From the NCBI GenBank assembly GCA_015493425.1, contig WGDG01000048.1, forward strand, positions 1 through 6,304: a DNA stretch of 6,304 nucleotides, given 5' to 3'. A program made the position numbers and the translations under genes. Positions 6,129 through 6,304 of the stretch are shown here, piece by piece. The notes beneath the pieces were generated by a model. It made no database searches and was not told the origin of the DNA. It worked only from the letters and a program-made list of their open reading frames with translations. Numbering within the stretch: the first letter of the stretch is position 1; every line of letters begins with the position of its first letter. This DNA is from Sulfurovum sp. GTDB lineage: Bacteria > Campylobacterota > Campylobacteria > Campylobacterales > Sulfurovaceae.

Positions 6129-6304
6129 TCAGGCCTCTGCACCGAAATAACGAATCGACGCGAAACCCGCCGCACCTGCTTCCAGTGCCTTGGCGATGCT
6201 CTCCTCATCCACAATTCCCCCCAAAGCGATTACCGGAATCTCCAGTTTCCCGACGATCCCGCGAAAGCGTTCGATGCCCAGGGCGGGTCCTTTGCCGGGG
6301 CTGG
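6129..6304 (-). CDS. Thiamine phosphate synthase / TenI-like protein, C-terminal fragment at window edge
   Basis: The minus strand is open from the right edge to a TGA (complement of 6129-6131), giving the last 57 or so residues of a protein whose start lies outside the window. They read as the end of the ThiE/TenI (beta/alpha)8-barrel fold. First comes a phosphate-loop-like SPGKGPALGIERF, then the strand and double glycine IPVIALGGI, then a helix and the final barrel strand in AGAAGFASIRYF. ThiE joins the pyrimidine and thiazole parts of thiamine; TenI relatives act on the thiazole or in salvage. The visible part does not separate the two, and the N-terminal pyrimidine-binding residues are missing. 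The gene converges on the secretion operon and has no evident functional link with it. It is cut only by the window edge, and no frameshift is seen. Confidence 0.8.
   Translation of the reverse strand, partial: SPGKGPALGIERFRGIVGKLEIPVIALGGIVDEESIAKALEAGAAGFASIRYFGAEA

Overview
The window looks like chromosomal DNA from a Gram-negative bacterium, most likely a Campylobacterota (epsilonproteobacterial) lineage of the free-living, sulfur- or vent-associated kind (Sulfurovum/Hydrogenimonas-like). This rests on the overall feel of the proteins, on an extended TGnTATAAT promoter with no clear -35 box, and on resemblance of the secretion genes to the PrtDEF/SapDEF type. The assignment is an inference, not something the sequence proves.

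Layout: 1-271 is a gene-free leader with an extended -10 promoter at 189-197. Four co-directional genes follow, packed as one operon. They are a type I secretion ABC permease/ATPase (272-2080), an HlyD-family periplasmic adaptor (2070-3410), a TolC-family outer-membrane channel (3400-4725) and a WbaP-like polyprenyl-phosphate sugar-1-phosphate transferase (4733-6046). The first two junctions are 11-bp overlaps and the third is a 7-bp gap. An 82-bp convergent intergenic region holding one imperfect hairpin (6047-6128) separates the operon from the 3' end of a minus-strand thiamine phosphate synthase/TenI-like gene (6129-6304), which runs off the right edge.

How the genes work together: the first three encode all three membrane components of a one-step (cytoplasm to exterior) secretion machine. 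The transporter lacks an N-terminal peptidase or peptidase-like domain, so it belongs to the PrtD class that exports proteins carrying an uncleaved C-terminal signal, such as proteases, RTX proteins and S-layer proteins. No substrate gene is present in the window. The fourth gene starts a lipid-linked glycan, so the operon couples export of a surface or extracellular protein with the first step of making a polysaccharide or glycan. That combination is known around S-layer exporters, where the secreted layer is anchored on O-antigen, and is the main biological hypothesis here. I see no mobile element, CRISPR array, tRNA or rRNA.
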